A stretch of 46,315 nucleotides of DNA from contig PCWT01000015.1 in assembly GCA_002796245.1 (NCBI GenBank), positions 1 through 46,315 of the forward strand, written 5' to 3'. Positions 8,618-17,157 of the stretch are shown piece by piece. Positions within the stretch are counted from its first letter, which is position 1, and each line of letters opens with the position of its first letter. Under the pieces are notes generated by a model. That model worked only from the letters and a program-made list of their open reading frames with translations, made no database searches and was not told the DNA's origin. The position numbers were made by a program, and so were the translations under genes. Origin of the DNA: Gammaproteobacteria bacterium CG11_big_fil_rev_8_21_14_0_20_46_22 (GTDB taxonomy: Bacteria; Pseudomonadota; Gammaproteobacteria; UBA12402).

Positions 8618-9026
8618 TTTCCACTTCAAAAATAATATCATGCCCGGCCAGGGGATGATTAAAATCCACGGTGACTTGCTCACCCTCAATCGCACGTATT
8701 ATGCCATTTAAAGGCTCGCCTTGCGGCTGTTCAAATTCAAAAATCACACCCACTTCAAGCTCAGCGTCACCAAAGCGATCTTTAGGTAGCGTCATCACAC
8801 CGCGACCATCATGCTCACCAAACGCATCCATCGCTTTAATCAAAAAGCGCTCTTTCGCGCCCGCTTCCAAACCCTGTAAACGTTCTACCAAGGCAGGCTG
8901 CAAAGTACCATCATCCATCTTGACTGTGGCCGGAGTCTCGTAATGTTTTGAGCTATCGGCAACTGAGCCATCTTCTAAACGAAGCGTGTAGTGCATCGTC
9001 ACTGTGGAGTCGAGTTTAATTTTCAT
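8586..9026 (-). CDS. fkpB: FKBP-type peptidyl-prolyl isomerase FkpB (SlpA)
   Basis: This is a cytoplasmic peptidyl-prolyl cis/trans isomerase of the SlyD/SlpA group with a likely chaperone role. The 146-residue protein begins with the FKBP strand MKIKLDSTVTMHYTL. An inserted flap domain occupies about residues 70-125, including DFNHPLAGH, which is typical of SlyD-like proteins. It lacks the His-rich metal tail of SlyD. It is last in ribF-ileS-lspA-fkpB, the same order as in Escherichia coli, but ispH, which usually follows, is absent. Its end runs into the end of the converging 656-residue gene. Confidence 0.93.
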   Translation of the reverse strand: MKIKLDSTVTMHYTLRLEDGSVADSSKHYETPATVKMDDGTLQPALVERLQGLEAGAKERFLIKAMDAFGEHDGRGVMTLPKDRFGDAELEVGVIFEFEQPQGEPLNGIIRAIEGEQVTVDFNHPLAGHDIIFEVEIIAIDPGVVG

Positions 9027-9067
9027 ACCGTTACCTTTCTTTAAAATTCCGAGCGCAAAAAAAAAAT

Positions 9068-9532
9068 TTATTTCCTAAACGTATCCATCAATAAACAGAG
9101 CACGCCAATACAAATGGCGCTATCGGCCACATTAAACGCGGGCCAATGCCAGCCAGCCACATGCAGATCAATAAAGTCGATAACATAGCCGTAATACAAG
9201 CGGCTGATCAAATTACCGATTGCGCCAGCAATAATTAAAGCTGCACCACAGGCTGCCCACGTTTTTTTAGGCGGCATACGATACAAGCAAATCAGCAACA
9301 CCACGGATACGGCAATCGCCAACAAAGAAAACAACCACTGCTGCCAACCATTAGCGCTATTGAGAAAACTGAAGGCCGCGCCACGGTTATACACCAAAGT
9401 GATATTAAGAAATGAAGTGACACGATACGGTAAGCCAAACAGCCAATGTGCTTTAATGTAGGCTTTAGAAACAATATCAAGCAGCAGTACCAATAAAGAA
9501 AGCGTAAACCAGCCTGATTTGCCTTTAGGCAT
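9068..9532 (-). CDS. lspA: Lipoprotein signal peptidase LspA
   Basis: This inner-membrane aspartyl protease cleaves signal peptides from diacylglyceryl-modified prolipoproteins. At 154 residues it is a normal length, with four membrane helices. The conserved NRGAAFSFL lies near residues 49-57. The catalytic aspartates are Asp119 in YVIDF and Asp137 in FNVADSA. The ATG at 9532 is chosen: it overlaps the ileS end by 8 bases and gives the usual short N-terminus, whereas the longer frame to 9559 adds nine atypical residues. Confidence 0.95.
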   Translation of the reverse strand: MPKGKSGWFTLSLLVLLLDIVSKAYIKAHWLFGLPYRVTSFLNITLVYNRGAAFSFLNSANGWQQWLFSLLAIAVSVVLLICLYRMPPKKTWAACGAALIIAGAIGNLISRLYYGYVIDFIDLHVAGWHWPAFNVADSAICIGVLCLLMDTFRK

Positions 9533-12302
9533 AGTGACGCACCTCACCTTCACCTGCAATATTGCTCACACACCGCAAGCAAATATCAACATATGCCTCA
9601 CTGAAACCCACATCTTCTGTGCGATGCCAGCAGCGCTCACATTTTTTCTCAGCGCAGGCTTCAACCGTGATCGACACCCCCTCTTCGAGCGACTCACCAG
9701 CCGCTTTTTTTAGCTCACAGCCTGAGGTGATCAACACAAAACGCAATTCGTCTTGTATACGCGACAGTTGTTTAAACACGGTATTATCCGCAACGATAGT
9801 CACTTTAGCTTCCAAACTGGAACCCACCACACCGTCTGCGCGAGCCTGTTCGATGGCTTTATTCACGCGATCGCGGACGGTTTTAATCAAGACCCACTCC
9901 GTCATATCCACTTCGTGGCTTGCCGGAATATCCGCATACCACTCAGACAAAAAAACTGACGTTGTTCGCTCACCGGGAATGTATTGCCAGATTTCTTCAG
10001 CGGTAAAACTTAACACTGGCGCTAACCAGCGCACCAAAGCTTCAAGCGCGTGGTACATCGCGGTTTGCGCAGAACGACGCGGCAGTCCCTCCGTTTTACC
10101 CGTGTATTGGCGATCTTTGATAATATCCAAATAGAAGCTACCCAAATCAATCGAACAAAATTGCATTAACGCTTTTTGCACTCTATGAAACTGATAGCTA
10201 TCGTAAGCCTCGATAATTTCGGCCTGTGTTTCACGCGTTTTTTGCAACAACCAACGATCAAGCTCAACCATGTCTTTCTCATGCACAGATTGCGCAGGAT
10301 CAAAATCATGCAAATTCGATAACAAGAAACGCGCCGTGTTACGAAGTCGGCGATAACTGTCCGATGTGCGATTTAAAATCTCATGCGAAACCGCCATATC
10401 AAAACGGAAATCCGTTGACGCGACCCACAAACGCAACACATCGGCACCCAATTGTTTAAATACGTCTTGCGGGTCAATGCCGTTACCTTGTGATTTTGAC
10501 ATTTTGTGGCCTTGCGCATCCACCGTGAAACCATGCGTTAACACGGCCTTATACGGCGCCTCGCCATGCATCGCACAAGACGTTAATAATGAAGTTTGAA
10601 ACCAACCACGATGTTGGTCGCTACCTTCTAAATATAAATCTGCGGGACGTCGCAGCTCATCACGACGATCCAAAACGGCAAAATGTGACGAACCCGAATC
10701 AAACCACACATCTAAAATATCTTGCACGGCCTCGTAGTGCTCAGCATCGCAGCCTAGCCATTCATTGACATCAATGTCATACCAGGCTTGCACACCCGAT
10801 TTCTCTACGAGCTTCGCCGCACGTTCCATAAGTTCTGCCGTATTGGGATGCAACTCACCCGTTTGCTTATGCGCAAACACCGCAATCGGCACACCCCAGG
10901 TACGTTGACGTGAAATACACCAATCAGGCCGACCATCAATCATGCTGGTAATACGTTTCTCACCAGATTCTGGCAACCAACGCACACCTTTAATGGCCTT
11001 AAGCGCATCCGCACGCAAGCCTTTTTTCTCCATGCTAATAAACCATTGCGGTGTCGCACGGAACAATAAGGCTGATTTATGGCGCCAACAATGCGGGTAA
11101 GAATGCGTGAGCTTGTCTTCATGCAATAACACGCCCTTTTCTCTGAGCAAATCCACAATCATCGCATTGGCTTTTAAAATATGCTGGCCGCCCAGCAAAG
11201 GCGTATCATCATAGTACACACCGTTTTCATTCACGGGGTTATTCACCGACAAACCATATTGCAAACCCACACGGTAATCATCCTCACCGTGACCGGGAGC
11301 CGTGTGCACCGCACCGGTACCCGCCTCTGTCGTGACATGTTCACCTAAAATAATCGGCACAATTTTTTCATACAAGGGATGATGAGCCTGCACATTTTCA
11401 AGCGTCTGCCCTTTGAAGCGATGCACCACTTCGTAGTGATCGATACCATAACGCTGCATAACATGGCTTAATAAATCTTCAGCGACAATCAACGCTTCAT
11501 CATTAAATTCGACCAGCACATAATCCAACTCTGCGTGCACGCACACGGCTTCATTGGCAGGCAGTGTCCAAGGCGTGGTTGTCCAAATCGGAATGGACAC
11601 GCGCGCTTTATCGCTTTTAGCACCGATGTTATAAAACAAAGCCTCAGGTTCAACCAAGACAAAACGCACATCAATTTGCGTGGAGGTTTTGTCTTTGTAT
11701 TCCACTTCTGCTTCCGCCAGAGCAGAAGCACAATCCAAACACCAATGCACGGGTTTAAAACCGGATTGCAAATGCCCTTTTTGCACCATCACACTCAAAG
11801 CACGAATCGTGTCGGCCTCGTACTGGTAACTCATGGTTAGATACGGTTGTTGCCAATCGGCCAATACGCCCAAGCGCTCAAACGCTATTTTTTGCAGGGC
11901 AATTTGCTTATCCGCATACTCACGACACGCTAAACGAAAATCACGCGGTGAAATTTTCTGGCCCGCACGACCTTTCTTTTTCTCCACGTTAAGCTCAATC
12001 GGTAAGCCGTGACAATCCCAGCCCGGCACCAGGGGTGCATCGTACCCGCTGAGTAATTTGGATTTCACCACAAAATCTTTCAAGGCCATATTCAAAGCAT
12101 GACCTAAATGAATCGCACCATTGGCGTACGGTGGGCCATGGTGCAAAATGAACTGCGGTTTGCCTTTGGCTTGATGACGTGTTTGGCGATACAAATCCAT
12201 CGCCTGCCAATGCGCCAAGGTCTGTGGCTCACGTTGTGCGAGATTCGCCTTCATGGGAAACGGTGTTTGGGGTAAATTCAATGTGTCTTTATAATTACTC
12301 AT
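9525..12302 (-). CDS. ileS: Isoleucyl-tRNA synthetase
   Basis: This class I synthetase charges tRNA-Ile with isoleucine and edits valine. The product is about 925 residues, normal for the bacterial enzyme. The HIGH signature appears as HLGH at residues 65-68 after GPPYANGAI. KMSKSQGN lies near residue 600. The C-terminal zinc knuckle is seen as CERCW and CLRC. The ATG at 12302 is preferred because it gives the family-typical MSNYKDTLNLPQT start and a compact 8-base overlap with ribF. No leader peptide or T-box is visible, as expected in a gammaproteobacterium. Confidence 0.97.
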   Translation of the reverse strand: MSNYKDTLNLPQTPFPMKANLAQREPQTLAHWQAMDLYRQTRHQAKGKPQFILHHGPPYANGAIHLGHALNMALKDFVVKSKLLSGYDAPLVPGWDCHGLPIELNVEKKKGRAGQKISPRDFRLACREYADKQIALQKIAFERLGVLADWQQPYLTMSYQYEADTIRALSVMVQKGHLQSGFKPVHWCLDCASALAEAEVEYKDKTSTQIDVRFVLVEPEALFYNIGAKSDKARVSIPIWTTTPWTLPANEAVCVHAELDYVLVEFNDEALIVAEDLLSHVMQRYGIDHYEVVHRFKGQTLENVQAHHPLYEKIVPIILGEHVTTEAGTGAVHTAPGHGEDDYRVGLQYGLSVNNPVNENGVYYDDTPLLGGQHILKANAMIVDLLREKGVLLHEDKLTHSYPHCWRHKSALLFRATPQWFISMEKKGLRADALKAIKGVRWLPESGEKRITSMIDGRPDWCISRQRTWGVPIAVFAHKQTGELHPNTAELMERAAKLVEKSGVQAWYDIDVNEWLGCDAEHYEAVQDILDVWFDSGSSHFAVLDRRDELRRPADLYLEGSDQHRGWFQTSLLTSCAMHGEAPYKAVLTHGFTVDAQGHKMSKSQGNGIDPQDVFKQLGADVLRLWVASTDFRFDMAVSHEILNRTSDSYRRLRNTARFLLSNLHDFDPAQSVHEKDMVELDRWLLQKTRETQAEIIEAYDSYQFHRVQKALMQFCSIDLGSFYLDIIKDRQYTGKTEGLPRRSAQTAMYHALEALVRWLAPVLSFTAEEIWQYIPGERTTSVFLSEWYADIPASHEVDMTEWVLIKTVRDRVNKAIEQARADGVVGSSLEAKVTIVADNTVFKQLSRIQDELRFVLITSGCELKKAAGESLEEGVSITVEACAEKKCERCWHRTEDVGFSEAYVDICLRCVSNIAGEGEVRHYA

Positions 12303-13215
12303 GCTCTGCCTCAAAATACGCGCGCGTGTCAGCCACATCTTGCGCCATTTGTGTTTTTAATGCCTCTAAACTCTTAAAATGCTCTTCATCACGAAGCTTA
12401 TGCAAAAACTCCACAATCAAATGCTTGCCATAAATATCACGATCAAAATCCAAAAGGTGCACTTCCAGCCACTCACCCTCACCTTCAACCGCAGGCCGCA
12501 CACCGATACTTGCAGCGCCCATTAATGGCGACTCGGGCAAGCCATAGACACGCGTGACATAAATACCACGCAAAGGACACACCAAGCGATTCGGGGCAAT
12601 ATTCGCTGTAGGGCAGCCAAGCTTTCGCCCCAGTTGCTGACCCCGCACCACCTCACCTTGCATGGTGTACGCTCGGCCCAACATTGCCTTGGCTTGTGCA
12701 AAATCACCGCGTGCCAAAGCCTCGCGCACCAAGGTGCTGCTCACCCGTGCTTCATTGACAGCATGATCGTCAAACACGGCAATCTCAAAAGGTGCATGCT
12801 CTCGTAAGTAGGCGACATTCCCTTCACGGTTTGCGCCAAAATGAAAATCCCGCCCGGTCAAAAGATACTGCGTGCCTAATTTTTTCACCAAGAAGTCATC
12901 AATAAAGGCTTGCGCCGTTTGTTTGGCCATCTCCAGTGAAAAGGGTAAAACCACCACGCATTCAACGCCCAGCTTTTCAAGCTGCTCGGTCTTTTCATCC
13001 AAGGTTAACAAACGCGCTGGTGCCTTGTCCGGCAAAAAGACTTCCAAAGGCTGCGGCTCAAAGATCACCACCGTGGGCACTAGACTACGCGTTTTGGCCT
13101 CACTCACTAGATGCACAAGCAAATGTTGATGGCCTAAATGCAGGCCATCGAAATTACCCACCGTCACAGCCGTGTTTTTGCTTATGATTTGATCGATTTT
13201 AGTGCAAACCTGCAT
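12295..13215 (-). CDS. ribF: Bifunctional riboflavin kinase / FAD synthetase
   Basis: RibF phosphorylates riboflavin to FMN and then adenylates it to FAD. The 306-residue protein has the N-terminal nucleotidyltransferase motif GNFDGLHLGH at about residues 21-30 and GRDFHFG in the middle. The C-terminal flavokinase part begins near LGRKLGCPTANI. It heads the ribF-ileS-lspA-fkpB run and overlaps ileS by 8 bases. The usual upstream neighbours, rpsT and murJ, are not in the window. Confidence 0.95.
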   Translation of the reverse strand: MQVCTKIDQIISKNTAVTVGNFDGLHLGHQHLLVHLVSEAKTRSLVPTVVIFEPQPLEVFLPDKAPARLLTLDEKTEQLEKLGVECVVVLPFSLEMAKQTAQAFIDDFLVKKLGTQYLLTGRDFHFGANREGNVAYLREHAPFEIAVFDDHAVNEARVSSTLVREALARGDFAQAKAMLGRAYTMQGEVVRGQQLGRKLGCPTANIAPNRLVCPLRGIYVTRVYGLPESPLMGAASIGVRPAVEGEGEWLEVHLLDFDRDIYGKHLIVEFLHKLRDEEHFKSLEALKTQMAQDVADTRAYFEAEHE

Positions 13216-13329
13216 GACTCAACGCGCCCAGTCAAAAGGCGACAGTATACCGCCAAGCCCACAAGCCCGCAATTTATGCGACTAAAAATTCCAACCTCGG
13301 CTCGTTACCTGATTAAAAAGCTAGCGGGG

Positions 13330-13358
13330 TTGACTTGAAGTCGATCCAAGCCTAAAAT
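13330..13358 (+). promoter_or_regulatory. Sigma-70 promoter
   Basis: TTGACT (13330-13335) and TAAAAT (13353-13358) are separated by exactly 17 bases, five of six matches in each box. Transcription would start near 13365 and reach the ATG at 13510 after a leader of about 145 bases, long enough to carry regulatory structure. No defined riboswitch was recognised in it. Confidence 0.65.
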
Positions 13359-13509
13359 TAGTCCAACTTCTGTGTTACTCAACACTCTCAGCGAACCACC
13401 AGCAGACGCTTAAATCCATTTATCAGCTTTTTTACAACTCACTGTTTTTGTCGAAAAAACCACTGAAGTCATCAACACCATCTAGAATAAACAATAATGA
13501 GGTCCGTTT

Positions 13510-13923
13510 ATGAAAACACTGCAAACCCTATTACTCTCGACTTTGATACTCGCTTCTTTGACGACAGCAAGCTTTGCCAGCCCTCTACACACAGCCTACC
13601 TGGTTGCACCTTTACCCAGCTACCAGACAGATCACTGGGAAGTTTCTATACCCGGATGGTACTTGCATAATCAACATCTACAAGCAGGCAATATCCAAAA
13701 CATCAGCATGCTTTACAAACCCGACAGTGGCATAGTCATCATCAGTATTTTTATCGCCGGCGTCACCACAGGCGATAATCTCACAGAAATCGGCCAAGTG
13801 GGTAAAATTCATAATTTGGAAATGCCAAGCAACGCCTGGCAGCAAGATAGCGACGGTAATTACGTCTGCAAAGCCAGTGCTGCCCAAGGCTTAACGAATT
13901 TTTGCCCACTACCGAGCAATTAA
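13510..13923 (+). CDS. Small secreted protein of unknown function
   Basis: The 137-residue protein starts with a clear Sec signal peptide: a basic start, a leucine-rich core, and cleavage probably after SFASP-like residues near 23-25. The mature part of about 110 residues has two cysteines near the C-terminus that could form a disulphide in the periplasm or outside. No family was recognised. A GAGG ribosome-binding site precedes the ATG, and a good promoter lies at 13330-13358. It stands alone between two oppositely directed genes. Confidence 0.8.
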   Translation: MKTLQTLLLSTLILASLTTASFASPLHTAYLVAPLPSYQTDHWEVSIPGWYLHNQHLQAGNIQNISMLYKPDSGIVIISIFIAGVTTGDNLTEIGQVGKIHNLEMPSNAWQQDSDGNYVCKASAAQGLTNFCPLPSN

Positions 13924-13999
13924 TCAAACAGCATCGTCAAAGGGAAAGCAAACACGGGCGATCATCCCGGAAAATTTCAACCCAGGCTGCGCAAGACAA

Positions 14000-15712
14000 T
14001 CACTGCACAACTGCATACGGATAATACTTCGCTTCCCAACGCACCACACGAATCGCGTGATCCACATCACACGCATCTGCCTCGCCATCTTTGATGGCTT
14101 GCTCAGCCACGGCTTTGGCAATGTGCAAACTCACATCACGCGCATCGTTAATGTCCGGCAAGACCGGGGCCGATTTGTCTTTTCTCGCCGGCGATAATTC
14201 ACTTAAGGCTTGGCAAGCCGCCCAAATCATATTATCAGTCATGTGTTTGGCTTTCACCGCGATAGCGCCCAAACCTAAGCCTGGAAAGACAAAAGCATTA
14301 TTGCTTTGTGAAATACGAATGAGGCGATCACCCATTTTAACAGCGTCGAACGGGCTGCCGGTGGCCACAATGGCTTTCCCATCGCATAACTCGAGTATGC
14401 GTTTAGGCTCGGCCTCTGACAAGGGTGTGGGATTTGAGAGTGGGAAAATAATCGGGTGAGCATTGTTCGCCGCCATGGCGTTAATCACATCATCACTGAA
14501 TGCGCCGTGCACGCCCGATGCGCCAATCAAAATGGTCGCCTTAGAGTGCTGCACCGCTTCCAGTAAGCTAATTGACTGCCAGTTGCTCACACCCCAAGCC
14601 TCCACCTCTTGACGAGATTTTGCGTACGGGGCCTGGAAATCTTGTATATCGTCCATGCCGTCAACCAACAAACCCGGACGATCGATCAAATAAATTCGCG
14701 CCCTGGCCTCTTCTTCCGACAAACCCTCACGCATCATCGCCGCACAGTATTGATCAGCAATACCGCAACCGGCTGTTCCCGCGCCAAAAAACACAATGCG
14801 CTGATCTGCCATCACCTCGCCTTTGGCCAATATCGCTGACAAACCACAGGCCAAGGCCGTCGCACCTGTACCCTGCATATCATCGTTAAAGGTGAGTAAA
14901 TGCGGGCGCCAGCGCTCCAAGTTCTTGCGTGCATTACTGCGACCGAAATCTTCCCAGTGCAAATACACCTTAGGAAATTTTTTCATCACCGCTTTCACAA
15001 AACTGTCGATAAAATCATCATAAGCCTTACCCGTGATACGTTTTTGGCGCAAGCCCAAATACATCGGATCATCTAAAAGCTTCTGATTATTCGTGCCCAC
15101 ATCCAGCTGAATGGGCAACACGCGGTGCGGATTAATGCCTGCGCAAAGCGTATACACCATAAGCTTACCAATCGCGATATCCATACCCCCTATGCCCTGA
15201 TCACCAATGCCGAGCACGCCCTCACCGTCAGTCACTAAAATCAAATCAATTTCAGGGTTCACGCGATTATCGAGCATCTCTTCAATGCGATCTTTATTTT
15301 CGCAACTGATAAACAAACCACGAGGCACTCGCATCTCTAGGCTAAATTTTTCAACCGCTTCACCAATCGTTGGCGTATAAACAATCGGCAGCATTTCTTC
15401 TAGGTGCTGGCCGACCAAAGCATAGAACAAGGTTTCATTTTTTTCGTGAACCTGATTGAGATAAATATTTTTAGCCAAATCCGTTTTGATTTCTGAAAAT
15501 TGCTGATAATGACGATCCACCTGCTCTTGCAAGGTTTCGACAGCATCCGGCAACTTACCCAACAAACCCAAGGCTTCACGCTCTTTTAAGGTAAAAGCAT
15601 TACCCTTATTCAGCTTAGGCGCGGATAACAAACGCTTACCCACCATATCCTTGTGAAGCTCAACATGCGTAATATCACCCGCATCATTACGAATCAAATT
15701 AAACTGCAACAT
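14000..15712 (-). CDS. maeA: NAD-dependent malic enzyme
   Basis: This enzyme oxidatively decarboxylates malate to pyruvate with reduction of NAD, linking the citric acid cycle to pyruvate. The 570-residue length fits the large MaeA/SfcA type. The signature TDGEGVLGIGDQGIGG lies near residues 163-178. FNDDMQGTGA near 278-287 carries metal and substrate ligands. The Rossmann loop is FFGAGTAGCGIA near 312-323. An excellent GGAGG ribosome-binding site precedes the ATG. NAD rather than NADP preference is inferred from the subfamily, not demonstrated. Confidence 0.94.
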   Translation of the reverse strand: MLQFNLIRNDAGDITHVELHKDMVGKRLLSAPKLNKGNAFTLKEREALGLLGKLPDAVETLQEQVDRHYQQFSEIKTDLAKNIYLNQVHEKNETLFYALVGQHLEEMLPIVYTPTIGEAVEKFSLEMRVPRGLFISCENKDRIEEMLDNRVNPEIDLILVTDGEGVLGIGDQGIGGMDIAIGKLMVYTLCAGINPHRVLPIQLDVGTNNQKLLDDPMYLGLRQKRITGKAYDDFIDSFVKAVMKKFPKVYLHWEDFGRSNARKNLERWRPHLLTFNDDMQGTGATALACGLSAILAKGEVMADQRIVFFGAGTAGCGIADQYCAAMMREGLSEEEARARIYLIDRPGLLVDGMDDIQDFQAPYAKSRQEVEAWGVSNWQSISLLEAVQHSKATILIGASGVHGAFSDDVINAMAANNAHPIIFPLSNPTPLSEAEPKRILELCDGKAIVATGSPFDAVKMGDRLIRISQSNNAFVFPGLGLGAIAVKAKHMTDNMIWAACQALSELSPARKDKSAPVLPDINDARDVSLHIAKAVAEQAIKDGEADACDVDHAIRVVRWEAKYYPYAVVQ

Positions 15713-15777
15713 AAATCCTCCGTGATTCTAAAGTGTATCCTGTAAATTCAAACAACCCACCCCGGCTTTACGCAAGC

Positions 15778-16674
15778 TTAATAGCCTGCCTGCGCCAACT
15801 GATCAAGCTGCTTGCTCGCCACACGAGCAGCCGGCGTATCCGGATATTGCTTAATCAATGTGTTAAAGGTTTTCTTCGCGCTCACATAATCCTGATTACT
15901 CATGGCCAGCATGCCGAGTTTGAGCATAGCGTCTTGCACCTTGCCCGATTTCGGGTAGTTGCTCACCACAGTCGTGAAAGCATCATTGGCTTTTTGATTA
16001 TCGCCAGAAATCATATACAACTCGCCCAACCAGTAATAAGCGTTCGCAGCATACTGACCTGCTGGGTATTGCGACAAATAAGCATTCATACCTTTAATAG
16101 CGGCTGAGTAGTTTTTACTGTCGATTTGAGCTTTTGCCGCTTCGTAAAGCTGCGCCTCTTTACTGGCAGGTGCAGAAGCTTTCGTTGAATCACCGGCATT
16201 GGCGGTTTGCGAAGGCGCAGCAGCGCTCGAGCTTGCGGCAGCTTTATTAGCAGCCACCATTTGTTGCTCTTCGTTATGTGACAAGGCCGGACTCATCATC
16301 TGACTGATGGAGCTGCTCAAGCCCTCATCAACAGACTCGTTTGTGCTTGTGGGAGTATTTAAGGCCGCCGTGTCGGAACTCACTTGCTCACTCGACAAAC
16401 TTGGCAAAGTTTTACCTGTCAGAGACTGCACTGCAGTTTGCAAGGCTTGGATTTCATGCCCCTGCATTTCGACCATGCCGCGAAGGTCTTGTACACTTTG
16501 AGACAACTGCGCAATTTGTTGCGGCAAGTTCATTTGTATCAAGTTCTCGGCTTGCTGTTGTAAAACGCTCGATGTCACAGCTGAATGATTGCTAGCCGAT
16601 ACTGACGAAACCGGCGCATCCGCCAAAGCTAATACGGGCAACATGGCCACAATCAAGACCAACACTTTTCTCAT
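15778..16674 (-). CDS. cpoB: Cell division coordinator CpoB (YbgF)
   Basis: This periplasmic TPR protein of the Tol-Pal system coordinates outer-membrane constriction with septal peptidoglycan synthesis. From the ATG at 16674 it has 298 residues. A signal peptide MRKVLVLIVAMLPVLALA is followed by a helical, Gln-rich trimerisation segment to about residue 70. A Ser/Ala-rich linker comes next, then three TPR units from about residue 175, typified by YYWLGELYMISGDNQKA. The start is chosen because GGAG lies at the right distance, while the upstream GTG at 16698 would bury the signal peptide. Confidence 0.92.
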   Translation of the reverse strand: MRKVLVLIVAMLPVLALADAPVSSVSASNHSAVTSSVLQQQAENLIQMNLPQQIAQLSQSVQDLRGMVEMQGHEIQALQTAVQSLTGKTLPSLSSEQVSSDTAALNTPTSTNESVDEGLSSSISQMMSPALSHNEEQQMVAANKAAASSSAAAPSQTANAGDSTKASAPASKEAQLYEAAKAQIDSKNYSAAIKGMNAYLSQYPAGQYAANAYYWLGELYMISGDNQKANDAFTTVVSNYPKSGKVQDAMLKLGMLAMSNQDYVSAKKTFNTLIKQYPDTPAARVASKQLDQLAQAGY

Positions 16675-16708
16675 AAGAGACTCCAGAAAAATAACCACTG
16701 ATCGAACT

Positions 16709-17146
16709 TTAGCGTGAAGCGCTTAAAAGCACAACCTCGCAGCCCGTCACAGGCTGATCGGGCATGCTGTAGCTGCCGCCAAAACTCTCAAGTTTGATAC
16801 GCGACATTTCCACACCCTGCACCGCCAAATTATTGGCAACCGCTTGCGCACGTTGATACGACTGAGCCACATTCACCGCCTCACTACCGTCCGCAGGCGT
16901 AATGCTTTGAAGCACAATCGGTGATTTATCGCCCAAAAGATCTTGTGCAATCGTGCTTAGCTGCTGATTCGCCGCTTTCGATAACAACACGGTCTGGCAT
17001 GAAAAAGGAATAATGGCTTTGACATGGTAATTCCACTGCCCTGACTTCGGCGCGGGCAAGCTCGCGGCTGCCGGCTCATTCGGGTTTTGACTTCGAGAAC
17101 ACGCCGCAAGTAACACAGCCGTGAGCACGATAAAAAGACAACGCAT
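16709..17146 (-). CDS. pal: Pal-position lipoprotein with divergent OmpA-like domain
   Basis: Pal normally tethers the outer membrane to peptidoglycan and binds TolB. The 145-residue product has a lipoprotein signal ending LLAAC, with lipidated Cys16, and lies between tolB and cpoB exactly where pal is expected. The C-terminal region follows the OmpA-like pattern (N-A-QRAQAV, GVEMSRIKLESFGG). The Gly-His-x-Asp segment that supplies the diaminopimelate-binding Asp reads SITPADG, so that Asp appears to be Pro; the conserved Arg of QRA remains. The usual FDFD strand is also missing. The ATG at 17146 has AGGAG seven bases upstream. It is Pal by context, but peptidoglycan binding may be altered. 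Confidence 0.8.
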   Translation of the reverse strand: MRCLFIVLTAVLLAACSRSQNPNEPAAASLPAPKSGQWNYHVKAIIPFSCQTVLLSKAANQQLSTIAQDLLGDKSPIVLQSITPADGSEAVNVAQSYQRAQAVANNLAVQGVEMSRIKLESFGGSYSMPDQPVTGCEVVLLSASR

Positions 17147-17157
17147 GATGACTCTCC

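Noticed and set aside
12303-12338. Longer IleS start inside ribF
   Set aside because: It adds twelve atypical residues; the ATG at 12302 gives the family-like N-terminus and normal coupling.
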